The notes beneath the pieces were generated by a model, which was not told where the DNA came from, made no database searches, and saw only the letters and a program-made list of their open reading frames with translations. The position numbers and the translations under genes were made by a program. From Streptomyces sp. V3I8 (lineage in GTDB: Bacteria; Actinomycetota; Actinomycetes; Streptomycetales; Streptomycetaceae), in assembly GCF_030817535.1 (NCBI RefSeq), contig NZ_JAUSZL010000002.1, positions 806,001-870,000 on the forward strand: a stretch of 64,000 bases of DNA, read 5' to 3'. This document shows, piece by piece, positions 50,191 through 58,753 of the stretch; position 1 is the first letter of the stretch, and each line of letters begins with the position of its first letter.

Positions 50191-50841
50191 ATGACGACGT
50201 CCCTTGAACGCGTGCCCGGATGGGCGAAGATCGTGACCGCCGTCGTCCTGGTCCTGGTGGTGCTCTTCGCCGGTCTGCGGTGGAGCGTGCTGCCCGGACT
50301 GGGCGACGTGTTCCGCGAGGACACCCACGACCGGACGGGGCCAACGCTCCTCGAGTCCATCCAGGACATCAGCCGTTACGACGCCGCCTCGGGCAACTTC
50401 CAGGTGGTGGTGGATCTGGAGAAGGACACCAAGTACCTGCCGGACGCGGTCCGCGGCAAACGCACCCTGTACGTGGGCGCGGGAACCGTCGACTCCTACG
50501 TCGACCTCGGAAAGATCCGGGACGAGGACGTGAAGGTCGACAAGGACCGCACGTCGGCCGTGCTCAGGCTGCCCCACGCCGCCCTGGGCAAGCCCGCGCT
50601 CGACCCCGACCACTCGTACGCCGTCTCCAAGCAGCGCGGTCTCCTGGACCGGCTCGGCGACGTCTTCTCGGACAACCCGAACGACGAGCGGGCCGTCCAG
50701 CGCCTCGCCGCCAAGCACATCGGCGACGCCGCGAAGGACAGCGAGCTGACCGCCCGCGCGGAGGAGAACACCACCGGCATGCTCAAGGGCCTGCTCGGTT
50801 CGCTCGGCTTCAAGGAGGTACGCGTGACCTACGGGACCTGA
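50191..50841 (+). CDS. DUF4230 membrane-anchored protein
   Basis: A 216-residue protein with one N-terminal membrane helix (WAKIVTAVVLVLVVLFAGLRW) and an extracytoplasmic DUF4230 domain: GPTLLESIQDISRYDAASGNFQVVVDLEKD is typical. The role is not known. ATG at 50191 has a purine-rich GGAGGAAGGAGGA upstream. The same-strand VanZ-like gene starts 204 bp later. Confidence 0.92.
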   Translation: MTTSLERVPGWAKIVTAVVLVLVVLFAGLRWSVLPGLGDVFREDTHDRTGPTLLESIQDISRYDAASGNFQVVVDLEKDTKYLPDAVRGKRTLYVGAGTVDSYVDLGKIRDEDVKVDKDRTSAVLRLPHAALGKPALDPDHSYAVSKQRGLLDRLGDVFSDNPNDERAVQRLAAKHIGDAAKDSELTARAEENTTGMLKGLLGSLGFKEVRVTYGT

Positions 50842-51045
50842 GCCGCCGGACAGGACCGCGCCCGCGAGCAGCCCTGCGCTGCCCGCGGGCGCACTCACGT
50901 CGAGGGGGCACTGATGTCGAGGGGGCACGCACGCCGCAGGGGCGCGAGGCCGCCGGACCACCAAGTCCCCTTCCCAAGCCGCATCTTCGGGCGTTCAAAG
51001 GGTAAGCGGGTTCCACCGGACAGCAGTTCCAAACTGGAGGGTTCC

Positions 51046-51717
51046 ATGACCCGCGCAGCGCTACCCCCCCGCACCACCTCTCGTCTCCGCTCCGCGGCGG
51101 ACCCGAACACCACGAAGGCGTCCCCCCGTGCCGTCATGGCGCGCTTCCGCCGCGACAGGAAGACCGATCGCCCGTCCTCGAAGGCGCCGCGTGGACCCGG
51201 CCCGAAGCCACGCCGCGAGCCGTCCTCGAAGGCGGCCCGCGAGCGGCGCCGGCCGCCCCTCGTCGTGCGCCTGCTCGTCATGCTCCTCGCCCTCGCAGCC
51301 ATGGTGGCCTTCGCCGCCGTCCTGGCCAAGCTCACGCTCCAGCCCTCACCGGCCTCCGAGGCACTGACGCACAACAACACCCACCCGGGCCGCTCACTGC
51401 GCGCCTACCTGGACCAGCCGGAGCTGCGGGACGCGGTCAAGCAGGTCGGCGGCAACATCCTCCTCGGCATCCCCTTCGGCGTGCTGCTGCCCCTTCTGGT
51501 GCCCGGGACGCGCGGCATCCTGCGGGTGACCCTGCTGACCGCCACGGCGATGCTCCTGGTCGAGGTGGTGCAGGGGATGTTCATCACCGGACGCGCCTTC
51601 GACATCGACGACGTCATCCTCAACACCTCCGGCGCGCTGATCGGATACCTGCTCCTCGGCCGGCGGATGAGCCGCGCGGTGCACCCACGGCGACGGGACC
51701 GCAAGGCCGAGGCCTGA
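51046..51717 (+). CDS. VanZ-family membrane protein
   Basis: A 223-residue membrane protein. ATG at 51046 follows GGAGG by 5 bases. The first ~80 residues are highly basic and disordered (SSKAPRGPGPKPRREPSSKAARERRRPP). Then come about four helices with the VanZ motif GGNILLGIPFGVLLPLLVPG and VEVVQGMF...FDIDDVILNTSGALIGY. Many VanZ-like proteins have no established function; some give weak glycopeptide tolerance. Confidence 0.9.
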   Translation: MTRAALPPRTTSRLRSAADPNTTKASPRAVMARFRRDRKTDRPSSKAPRGPGPKPRREPSSKAARERRRPPLVVRLLVMLLALAAMVAFAAVLAKLTLQPSPASEALTHNNTHPGRSLRAYLDQPELRDAVKQVGGNILLGIPFGVLLPLLVPGTRGILRVTLLTATAMLLVEVVQGMFITGRAFDIDDVILNTSGALIGYLLLGRRMSRAVHPRRRDRKAEA

Positions 51718-51775
51718 GTCCGCCCGGGGGGGGTGGCGACGGGTTCGCCGGGGTGTGAACGGCTGGTCTGTACCA

Positions 51776-51817
51776 GAGTCTTGACGCGCCCTTACTTCAC
51801 TTCTTAAATCAAGAGTC
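51776..51817 (+). promoter_or_regulatory. Promoter of the GH16 gene, flanked by imperfect inverted repeat
   Basis: A -35 TTGACG (51781-51786) and -10 TTAAAT (51804-51809) are 17 bp apart. GAGTCTTGA (51776-51784) and TCAAGAGTC (51809-51817) form a 9-bp inverted repeat with one mismatch. The core TTGACGCG plus TCTTAAnTCAnG has the same spacing as the promoter at 57315. Confidence 0.85.
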
Positions 51818-51883
51818 GAAGCGCGCACCCCCCCACCTCAGTCGGCTCCTCCCCCACGGGACCGCCGTACGGAAGGGAGAGTC

Positions 51884-53170
51884 GTGGACACACCACGCCT
51901 GCTCCGCAGATGCCTCGTCGCCGCCCTGTCCGCCGTACTCGTCGGATCCGCCGCGGTCGGACCCGCGCAGGCGGATTCCGTCCGAGCGGATTCCGTCCGG
52001 ACGGACGTCACGCGAGCGGCCCCCGCACCCGGTGCCGCCGCGGCGGTGACGTTCCAGGACACCTTCGACGGTCCCGCCGGTTCGGCCGTCAACTCCTCGA
52101 AGTGGCAGGTCGAGACCGGCGACAACGTCAGCAACCACGAGCGGCAGTACTACACGGCCGGCAACAACAACGCGAAGCTCGACGGCCAGGGCCACCTGGT
52201 CATCGAGGCCCGCCGCGAGAACCCAAACAACTACCAGTGCTGGTACGGGCGTTGCGAGTACACCTCGGCCCGGCTCAACACCTCCGGCAAGTTCACCACC
52301 ACCTACGGCCGGGTCGAGGCCCGGCTCAAGGTGCCGCGCGGGCAGGGCATGTGGCCCGCCTTCTGGATGCTGGGCAACGACATCGGACAGGTCGGCTGGC
52401 CCAACTCGGGCGAGATCGACGTCATGGAGAACGTCGGCTTCGAGCCCGGGACCGTGCACGGCACCCTGCACGGCCCGGGGTACTCCGGCTCCGGCGGCAT
52501 CGGCGCCGGCTACTCGCTGCCCGGCGGCCAGGCCTTCGCCGACGCCTTCCACACCTTCGCCGTCGACTGGTCGCCCGAGGCGGTCACCTGGTCCGTGGAC
52601 GGCACGGTCTACCAGCGGCGCACCCCCGCCGACCTGGGCGGCAAACAGTGGGTGTTCAACAAGCCGTTCTTCCTGATCCTCAACCTCGCGGTGGGCGGTT
52701 ACTGGCCGGGCGACCCGGACGGCTCGACCCCCTTCCCCTCGCAGCTCGTCGTGGACGAGGTGAAGGTGACGACGGGCGACAGCTCCGGAGGCGGCTCGGC
52801 CCTCAGGGGGCTCGCGGGCAAGTGCGTCGACGTGGCGGGGGCGAATCCCGCCAACGGCACGCCCGTCCAGCTCTACGACTGCAACGGCACGGCGGCCCAG
52901 CAGTGGAGCGTGGGCGCGGACGGCACGATCCGGGCGCTGGGCAAGTGCCTGGACGCCGCCGGCGGTGGCACGGCGGACGGCACGCCCGTCCAGCTCTGGG
53001 ACTGTGCGGGCGTGCCCGCCCAGCGGTGGACGGTGACCGGGGCCCGCGACATCGTGAACCCCCAGGCGAACAAGTGCCTGGACGTGACGGGCAACAACTC
53101 CGCCAACGGCACCCGGCTGCAGCTGTGGACCTGCACGGGCGCGGCCAACCAGAAGTGGACGGTCGGCTGA
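51884..53170 (+). CDS. Secreted GH16 endo-beta-1,3-glucanase with ricin-type lectin domain
   Basis: A 428-residue secreted enzyme. The signal peptide ends at AQA (~30), followed by a short DSVRADSVRTD repeat. The GH16 jelly-roll holds the catalytic block GEIDVMEN: nucleophile E177, D179 and acid/base E182; the extra Met between D and E marks the laminarinase subgroup. A Gly/Ser linker at ~295-305 leads to a ricin-B/CBM13 domain with three QxW repeats (QQWSV, QRWTV, QKWTV). GTG at 51884 has GGAAGGGAGA upstream. Likely substrate is beta-1,3-glucan. Confidence 0.95.
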   Translation: MDTPRLLRRCLVAALSAVLVGSAAVGPAQADSVRADSVRTDVTRAAPAPGAAAAVTFQDTFDGPAGSAVNSSKWQVETGDNVSNHERQYYTAGNNNAKLDGQGHLVIEARRENPNNYQCWYGRCEYTSARLNTSGKFTTTYGRVEARLKVPRGQGMWPAFWMLGNDIGQVGWPNSGEIDVMENVGFEPGTVHGTLHGPGYSGSGGIGAGYSLPGGQAFADAFHTFAVDWSPEAVTWSVDGTVYQRRTPADLGGKQWVFNKPFFLILNLAVGGYWPGDPDGSTPFPSQLVVDEVKVTTGDSSGGGSALRGLAGKCVDVAGANPANGTPVQLYDCNGTAAQQWSVGADGTIRALGKCLDAAGGGTADGTPVQLWDCAGVPAQRWTVTGARDIVNPQANKCLDVTGNNSANGTRLQLWTCTGAANQKWTVG

Positions 53171-53257
53171 CGGAGCCGGCAAGGCCGACAGGACAGCGCT
53201 CCTGAGCAGCACAGCACAGCACCAAGGATCAGCCGGTCGGCGCGGAGGGCCGGCTGC

Positions 53258-53293
53258 GAGGAGCCCGGCCGGGGCCACCCGGCCGGGCTCCTC
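53258..53293 (+). terminator. Terminator after the GH16 gene
   Basis: A perfect 15-bp stem, GAGGAGCCCGGCCGG and its complement, with a 6-nt loop. Confidence 0.85.
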
Positions 53294-53451
53294 CCGTACG
53301 CGCCCCGCCGGCCGCCGTGCGGAGTGGGCCGGGCTGGACCACGCTGGAGGCACAGATCCGGAATCGGGCGGCCCTCCCGCGCGTACCGGCCCGCCGGCGC
53401 GGTACCCGGGGATCAAGGACAGCACGACACAGCACGACGAAGGGACAGCGT

Positions 53452-54147
53452 ATGGAGCGGGCGGCCGTGTTCGACGTGGACGGCACTCTCGTCGACACCA
53501 ACCACCTCCATGTGACGGCCTGGTGGGAGGCGTTCCGGCAGGCCGGGCACAGGGTGTCGATGCACGCCGTCCACCGGGCGGTGGGCCTCGGCTCCGACGA
53601 CCTGATCGCCCACCTGCTGGGCGAGGACCGGGACCCGGCGCAGGACGACACGATCAGCGCCGCCCACAAGGCCCTCTACGGCACGTACTACGAACGGCTG
53701 CCCGCGCTGCCGGAGGCGGCAGACCTGCTGCGGCGCCTGGACCGCGACGGCTGGGCCGTCGTGCTCGCCACCTCCGCCGGCGGACCGGAGCTGGCGGCGC
53801 TGCGCCGGGCCATCGACGCCGACGACGTCATCAGGGCGACGGCGAGCTCCGACGACGTCGAGGAGGGGAAGCCCGCGCCGGAACCGGTGCGGCACGCCCT
53901 GGAGCTCGTCGGGGCCGCCGCCGAGCACTCGGTCTTCGTCGGTGACACGGTCTGGGACATGCGCGCGGGCTCCCGGGCGGGGGTCCGCTGTGTGGGGGTG
54001 CTGTGCGGCGGCATCCCGCGGGGAGACCTGGAGGAGGCCGGGGCGAGCGCCGTCTACCGGGATCCGGCCCATCTCCTGGCGTCCCTGTCCGGCAGCCCGC
54101 TGGCGGCCGGGGGCCGGGCCGGCGTCCCCGCCGCGGACGGACCGTGA
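53452..54147 (+). CDS. HAD-superfamily phosphatase
   Basis: A 231-residue HAD hydrolase. FDVDGTLVDTNHLH is motif I, VVLATSAGG motif II, EGKPAPEPV motif III and VFVGDTVWDM motif IV. A helical cap lies between motif I and II. Its substrate is probably a phosphorylated sugar or phosphoglycolate-like compound. ATG at 53452 has AAGGGA 7 bases upstream. It has no close operon partner. Confidence 0.92.
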   Translation: MERAAVFDVDGTLVDTNHLHVTAWWEAFRQAGHRVSMHAVHRAVGLGSDDLIAHLLGEDRDPAQDDTISAAHKALYGTYYERLPALPEAADLLRRLDRDGWAVVLATSAGGPELAALRRAIDADDVIRATASSDDVEEGKPAPEPVRHALELVGAAAEHSVFVGDTVWDMRAGSRAGVRCVGVLCGGIPRGDLEEAGASAVYRDPAHLLASLSGSPLAAGGRAGVPAADGP

Positions 54148-54402
54148 CGTACGTCACGGTCCACACCTCCCCGACCTGGGAACACTCGCCAGTAGTTTCC
54201 CGTTAAATCAGCTGTGGGTGCGGATGGGACAGTGTCCCCGGGCCTCACCTTCCGCCCACAGGGAAGATCGTTCGGCTGAAGCCCTGTGGAGCACACCGCC
54301 GAGAGGCGACCGCCATCCGTGGCCACCCACAGACGGCCCCGACCGCGATTCCCCCGTCCGGTCGGGGCCTTTCCCGTTCCCTCGGCGCGGCACCGGCCCG
54401 CC

Positions 54403-54433
54403 TTGACTTCGAGTGCGCTCCCATCCGTAACGT
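54403..54433 (+). promoter_or_regulatory. MerR-type promoter with 19-bp spacer, probably leaderless
   Basis: TTGACT (54403-54408) and TAACGT (54428-54433) are 19 bp apart, the stretched spacing needed by MerR activators. The spacer starts TCGAGTGCGCTC, with the dyad GAG-N4-CTC. Transcription would start at about 54440-54441, the ATG itself. Confidence 0.7.
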
Positions 54434-54440
54434 CGGCCGT

Positions 54441-55403
54441 ATGACCACTGCACAGCACAAGATCGGTTCGGGCTTCGGCCGCCGGAGCACCGCGGACGAC
54501 GTACTCGCCGGCATCGACCTCACGGGACGGCTGGCCGTCGTCACCGGCGGCTACTCGGGGCTCGGTCTGGAGACGACACGCGCCCTCGTCAGGGCGGGCG
54601 CCCGGGTCGTCGTACCCGCGCGGCGCCGCGCGGCCGCCGAGGAGGCGGTCGCCGGTGCCGAGGGCGTCGAGGTGGACGAGCTGGACCTCGGCGACCTGGA
54701 CAGCGTCCGGGCGTTCGCCGACCGGTTCCTCGCCTCGGGCCGCACCATCGACCTCCTCATTGACAGCGCCGCGGTCATGGCCTGCCCCGAGACCCGGGTC
54801 GGCCCCGGCTGGGAGGCCCAGTTCGCGATCAACCACCTGGGCCACTTCGCGCTGGCCAACCGGCTCTGGCCGGCGCTCGCCGCGGGCGGCGCGCGGGTCG
54901 TCTCCGTCTCCTCGACCGGCCACCACGCCTCGGACATCCGCTGGGACGACCCGCACTGGAAGCGCGACGCCTACGACAAGTGGGCGGCCTACGGACAGGC
55001 GAAGACGGCCAACGCGCTGTTCGCCGTCCAGCTCGACGTCCTGGGCAGGGACTCCGGCGTACGGGCCTTCTCGGTGCATCCCGGCGGCATCCTCACACCC
55101 CTCCAGCGGCACCTGCCCCGGGAGGAGATGATGGAGCGCGGCTGGATCGACGAGAACGGCGCCCTGCTCGTCCCCGAGGCCTTCAAGACCCCGGAGCAGG
55201 GCGCGGCCACCCAGGTGTGGGCGGCGACCTCGCCGCGGCTGTCCGGCATGGGCGGCGTCTACTGCGAGGACTGCGACATCGCCGAGGTCGCCGTGCCCGA
55301 CGGCGAGCGGGTGGGCGTGCGCGCGTACGCGGTCGACCCGGCGTCGGCGGCCCGGCTGTGGGCCCTGTCCGCGGAACTCACCGGCGTCGACGCCTTCGCC
55401 TAG
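54441..55403 (+). CDS. Short-chain dehydrogenase/reductase
   Basis: A 320-residue SDR. The cofactor motif is TGGYSGLG (39-46 area), catalytic Ser in VSVSSTGHH, and YGQAK supplies Tyr and Lys. The acceptor loop INHLGHFALANRLWPAL marks the retinol-dehydrogenase/oxidoreductase-like branch. ATG at 54441 has no ribosome site; the promoter upstream suggests a leaderless message. Likely a MerR-controlled redox-stress or detoxification enzyme. Confidence 0.92.
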   Translation: MTTAQHKIGSGFGRRSTADDVLAGIDLTGRLAVVTGGYSGLGLETTRALVRAGARVVVPARRRAAAEEAVAGAEGVEVDELDLGDLDSVRAFADRFLASGRTIDLLIDSAAVMACPETRVGPGWEAQFAINHLGHFALANRLWPALAAGGARVVSVSSTGHHASDIRWDDPHWKRDAYDKWAAYGQAKTANALFAVQLDVLGRDSGVRAFSVHPGGILTPLQRHLPREEMMERGWIDENGALLVPEAFKTPEQGAATQVWAATSPRLSGMGGVYCEDCDIAEVAVPDGERVGVRAYAVDPASAARLWALSAELTGVDAFA

Positions 55404-55406
55404 ACC

Positions 55407-55450
55407 CTCCGCGTCCGCCCGCCCGGACGGCCGGGCGGGCGGACGCGGAG
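55407..55450. terminator. Long bidirectional terminator
   Basis: A perfect 20-bp stem (55407-55426 with 55431-55450) and a 4-nt loop, starting 4 bases after the SDR stop codon. Confidence 0.92.
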
Positions 55451-55471
55451 GCGGGCGGGCGGACCGGCGGC

Positions 55472-55798
55472 TCAGGCGGGGGACTCCTGCGGTTCCGGGT
55501 CCTCGGGGTGGACGGTGCTCGTGCCCGGGTCGCCCTGCCGCCCCGTGCCCGCCTCGTCCGTGTCGGGTACGCGGGCGCCGGACGCGCCACTGTCCGGGCG
55601 GGCCCGCGCACCCGGCTCCGGCCCCTTCCCGTTCCCGCCGGACTCCTCGCCCTGTCCCGAGCCCTCGTCCTGCTCGAAGCCGGGCGGTGTGACGACGTCC
55701 CAGGGGTCCTCGCCCTCCTGGACCTGCTGGTCCGGCAGGTCCCGGGGGACGGGTCCGTCGTTCTCCTCGGGCGTCGTCCTGGTCCCGTACTCACTCAC
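55472..55798 (-). CDS. Small hydrophilic acidic protein, unknown
   Basis: A 108-residue protein, strongly acidic and rich in Glu, Asp, Gly and Pro, with a conserved-looking WDVVTPPGFEQDE segment. No domain is recognised. GTG at 55798 has GAGGAGGGGAG upstream. It is likely disordered. No partner is evident. Confidence 0.75.
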   Translation of the reverse strand: MSEYGTRTTPEENDGPVPRDLPDQQVQEGEDPWDVVTPPGFEQDEGSGQGEESGGNGKGPEPGARARPDSGASGARVPDTDEAGTGRQGDPGTSTVHPEDPEPQESPA

Positions 55799-55897
55799 GG
55801 TGCGCTCCCCTCCTCGTCGGGCGGAAATGCCTCGTCGGCAAGGGTGCGGGTACCTGCCGGAAGGCCCCGTCAAACCCCTCCGCCCGCCCCGCGCTCC

Positions 55898-57262
55898 TCA
55901 GTGCGGGGCCCGCTCCTCCAGTGCCGTGCGCCAGGCCGGCGGCGGGGTGTCCCCCGGCCCCGGCCCCGTGCCCGCGCGCCGGCCGCCGCGTGCGAAGAAG
56001 TCGGCCAGCGGCAGGATCGCCGCGCCGACCGTGACCGCGTCGGGGCCGAGGGCTCCGAGTTCGATGGTGACCCGCTCGGCGGGGTGACGCAGCGCGTACG
56101 AGACGGCGTGGGCGCGGACGGCGGGCAGGAAGCGGGAGCCCAGCTGGAGCCCGGCCCAGCCGCCGATCAGGATGCGTTCCGGCTGGAAGAGGTTGATCAG
56201 GTCGGACAGGCCCGCGCCCAGGTACTCGGCCGTCTCCTCCAGCACGGCCAGCGCCACCGGGTCGGCGGCCGTTCCGCCGCCGGGAGCACCGGTCGGCGTA
56301 CCGCCCGGCACCGCGGCGGGTGCGTCGTCGGGGACGGCGCCCCCCGCCGGATAGGCGGCCGCCAGCATGGCGGTGAGCGCCGTCTCCTCGTCGACGCCCT
56401 TGGGCGGCCGTCCTCCCGCCTCCTCCCAGCGTTCGAGCAGCGCCTCGGCCCCGGCGTACGCCTCCAGGCAGCCGAGCGCACCGCAGCGGCAGCGGCGCCC
56501 CCTGACCCGTACCGTCAGATGGCCCCACTCCACGGCCCGGCCCAGTTCCACGTCGTCCGAGACGAGGCTGGCGCCGACGCCCGAGCCGAAGAGGACCACG
56601 ACCGCGTTGCGCGCGCCGCGTCCGGCGCCGAACCACATCTCGGCCTGGCCGAGGGTCTTGGCGCCGTTGTCGGTGAAGTACGGGACGGAGTCCGGCAGTC
56701 CGCAGGCGGCGCGGAGCAGGGACTCCAGCGGGACGGACGGCCAGCCGATGGTCTGGCCGTGCACCACGGCGCCCTCGGCCGCGGTGCGTTCCACGATGCC
56801 GGGGACGCCGATGCCGACACCGAGCAGTTGTTCGGCGGCGATGCCGGCCGTGGCCAGGACCTCCGCGACGCCGTCCCGGATGTGGCCCACGATGACACCG
56901 ACGTCGTAGTCCTGGTGCTCCAGCGCCCTGTCGGTGCGGGCGAGTTCGGTCAGGGCCAGGTCGAAGAGCTCGACGCGGACGCGGGTCTCGCCGACGTCCA
57001 CACCGATCATGTGACCGCTGGCGGGCGCGACCCGGAGCAGGGTGCGGGGGCGGCCGCCGTCGGAGTCGACGCTGCCCGCCTCCTCCACCAGGCCCTCCGC
57101 GACGAGCTCCGCGACGACGTTGCTGATGGAGCCGGAACTCAGTCCGGTGGCCGGACCGAGTTCGAACCGGCTCATCGGCCCGTCGAAGTAGAGCCGCCTG
57201 AGCACCGCTGTGCGATTGCCCCGTCGCAGGTCACGCACTGTGCGCCCGTTCCGCCCCGCCAT
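55898..57262 (-). CDS. ROK-family transcriptional repressor
   Basis: A 454-residue ROK regulator. Residues ~10-70 are a winged helix-turn-helix (MSRFELGPATGLSSGSISNVVAELVAEGLV). The rest is a sugar-kinase-like effector domain with ROK signature GVGIGVPGIVE and the zinc motif CRCGALGCLEAYAG. An Ala/Pro-rich loop (~280-320) is inserted. ATG at 57262 follows AAGGA. It is divergent from the sugar ABC operon and almost certainly represses it until a sugar binds. Confidence 0.93.
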   Translation of the reverse strand: MAGRNGRTVRDLRRGNRTAVLRRLYFDGPMSRFELGPATGLSSGSISNVVAELVAEGLVEEAGSVDSDGGRPRTLLRVAPASGHMIGVDVGETRVRVELFDLALTELARTDRALEHQDYDVGVIVGHIRDGVAEVLATAGIAAEQLLGVGIGVPGIVERTAAEGAVVHGQTIGWPSVPLESLLRAACGLPDSVPYFTDNGAKTLGQAEMWFGAGRGARNAVVVLFGSGVGASLVSDDVELGRAVEWGHLTVRVRGRRCRCGALGCLEAYAGAEALLERWEEAGGRPPKGVDEETALTAMLAAAYPAGGAVPDDAPAAVPGGTPTGAPGGGTAADPVALAVLEETAEYLGAGLSDLINLFQPERILIGGWAGLQLGSRFLPAVRAHAVSYALRHPAERVTIELGALGPDAVTVGAAILPLADFFARGGRRAGTGPGPGDTPPPAWRTALEERAPH

Positions 57263-57314
57263 GTGGTTCCTTCCCGCCGGACCCCCGACCTGCAAGATAC
57301 CGCTGCGCCAACCC

Positions 57315-57362
57315 TTGACGCGACTTTCTTACGGGTCTTAACTCACGTTCTAAATTAAGTCG
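57315..57362 (+). promoter_or_regulatory. Promoter and operator of the sugar ABC/GH1 operon
   Basis: TTGACG (57315-57320) and TTAACT (57338-57343) are 17 bp apart. CTTAA-N13-TTAAG (57337-57359) and CGACTT (57321-57326) / AAGTCG (57357-57362) form inverted repeats, a likely ROK site. The core matches the GH16 promoter. Confidence 0.85.
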
Positions 57363-57429
57363 TGAGGGTCGTTCGGGAAGTGAACGCACGATGCCTCCCG
57401 CTTTCCCTCAGGAAGGGACGCCTGACGTC

Positions 57430-58746
57430 ATGCGCAGAACCCGAGCCGCTGCCGCGAGCGCGGTCACTGTCTCACTGCTGGCCGCCGCGACCGCTTGCGG
57501 TGGTGGCTCGTCGACGGACGGCGGGTCCAACGACTCGCCGAAGACGCTCACCTACTGGGCCTCCAACCAGGGCGCGAGCATCGAGGCCGACAAGAAGATC
57601 CTCACGCCCGAGCTGAAGAAGTTCGAGAAGCAGACCGGCATCAAGGTCAAGCTGGAGGTGGTCCCCTGGTCGGACCTCCTCAACCGCATCCTCGCCGCGA
57701 CGACCTCGGGCCAGGGCCCGGACGTCCTCAACATCGGCAACACCTGGTCCGCCTCGCTGCAGGCGACGGGCGCCCTGCTGCCGTGGGACGCCAAGAACTT
57801 CGCCACGATCGGCGGCAAGGACCGGTTCGTCGAGTCGGCGCTCGGCTCGGCGGGCGCGACCGGCTCCGACCCGGCGGCGGTGCCGCTGTACTCGATGGCG
57901 TACGCGCTCTACTACAACAAGAAGATGTTCGAGGACGCGGGGATCTCCGGGCCGCCCGCGACCTGGGATGACCTGGTCGCCGACGGGAAGAAGATCTCCA
58001 AGGACGGCAAGTGGGCGCTGGGCGCCGAGGGTTCGAACCTGTCGGAGAACATCCACCACGTCTTCGTCCTCGCCAAGCAGCACGGCGCCGACTTCTTCGA
58101 CGCCGACGGCAAGCCCGACTTCACCTCCGACGGGGCGGTGGCGGCGGTCAAGCAGTACGTCGACCTGATGGGCAAGGACAAGGTCGTCGCGCCCGGCAAC
58201 GCCGAGTACGCGCAGAACCAGTCCCTCCAGGACTTCGCCAAGGACAAGACGGCGATGGTGATGTGGCAGACCGCCGCCACCACGCTCAAGGCCCACGGCA
58301 TGAGCGACGACGAGTGGGGCGTCGCGCCGGTGCCGGTCCAGTCCGGCACGCCGGGCGCCGACACGGCCGTCAACTCCATGGTGGCGGGCATCAACATGGC
58401 CGTCTTCAAGAACACCGACAACATCGGCGGCGCCCAGAAGTTCGTGAAGTTCATGACGAGCGACGCCGAGCAGAAACTGCTCAACAAGACCTACGGGTCC
58501 ATCCCCCCGGTCAAGGCGGCCCAGGAGGACCCCGCGTTCGACACACCTGCCCTGAAGGTCATCCGGGACACCCTCGCCAAGAGCGCGGCCCCGCTGCCCC
58601 AGGTGCCGAACGAGTCGCAGTTCGAGACGGCGGTCGGCACGGCGGTGAAGGAGCTCCTCGCGGACGCGGCGGCCGGCCGGCCGGCGACCACGGCCTCCGT
58701 CAAGGAGAAGCTCGACGAGGCCCAGCAGCAGATGCCGAAGAAGTGA
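57430..58746 (+). CDS. Sugar ABC transporter substrate-binding lipoprotein
   Basis: A 438-residue family 1 solute-binding protein. The start MRRTRAAAAS gives a lipoprotein signal with lipobox AATAC (Cys ~23). The mature region has LTYWASNQGASIEADKKILTPELKKFEKQTGIKVKLEVVPW, typical of oligosaccharide binding proteins. An in-frame ATG 13 codons upstream is possible. First gene of an operon with two permeases and a GH1 enzyme. No ATPase is in the operon, which is normal for Streptomyces, where a shared MsiK-type ATPase serves many sugar importers. Confidence 0.93.
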   Translation: MRRTRAAAASAVTVSLLAAATACGGGSSTDGGSNDSPKTLTYWASNQGASIEADKKILTPELKKFEKQTGIKVKLEVVPWSDLLNRILAATTSGQGPDVLNIGNTWSASLQATGALLPWDAKNFATIGGKDRFVESALGSAGATGSDPAAVPLYSMAYALYYNKKMFEDAGISGPPATWDDLVADGKKISKDGKWALGAEGSNLSENIHHVFVLAKQHGADFFDADGKPDFTSDGAVAAVKQYVDLMGKDKVVAPGNAEYAQNQSLQDFAKDKTAMVMWQTAATTLKAHGMSDDEWGVAPVPVQSGTPGADTAVNSMVAGINMAVFKNTDNIGGAQKFVKFMTSDAEQKLLNKTYGSIPPVKAAQEDPAFDTPALKVIRDTLAKSAAPLPQVPNESQFETAVGTAVKELLADAAAGRPATTASVKEKLDEAQQQMPKK

Positions 58747-58753
58747 GCGCTCG

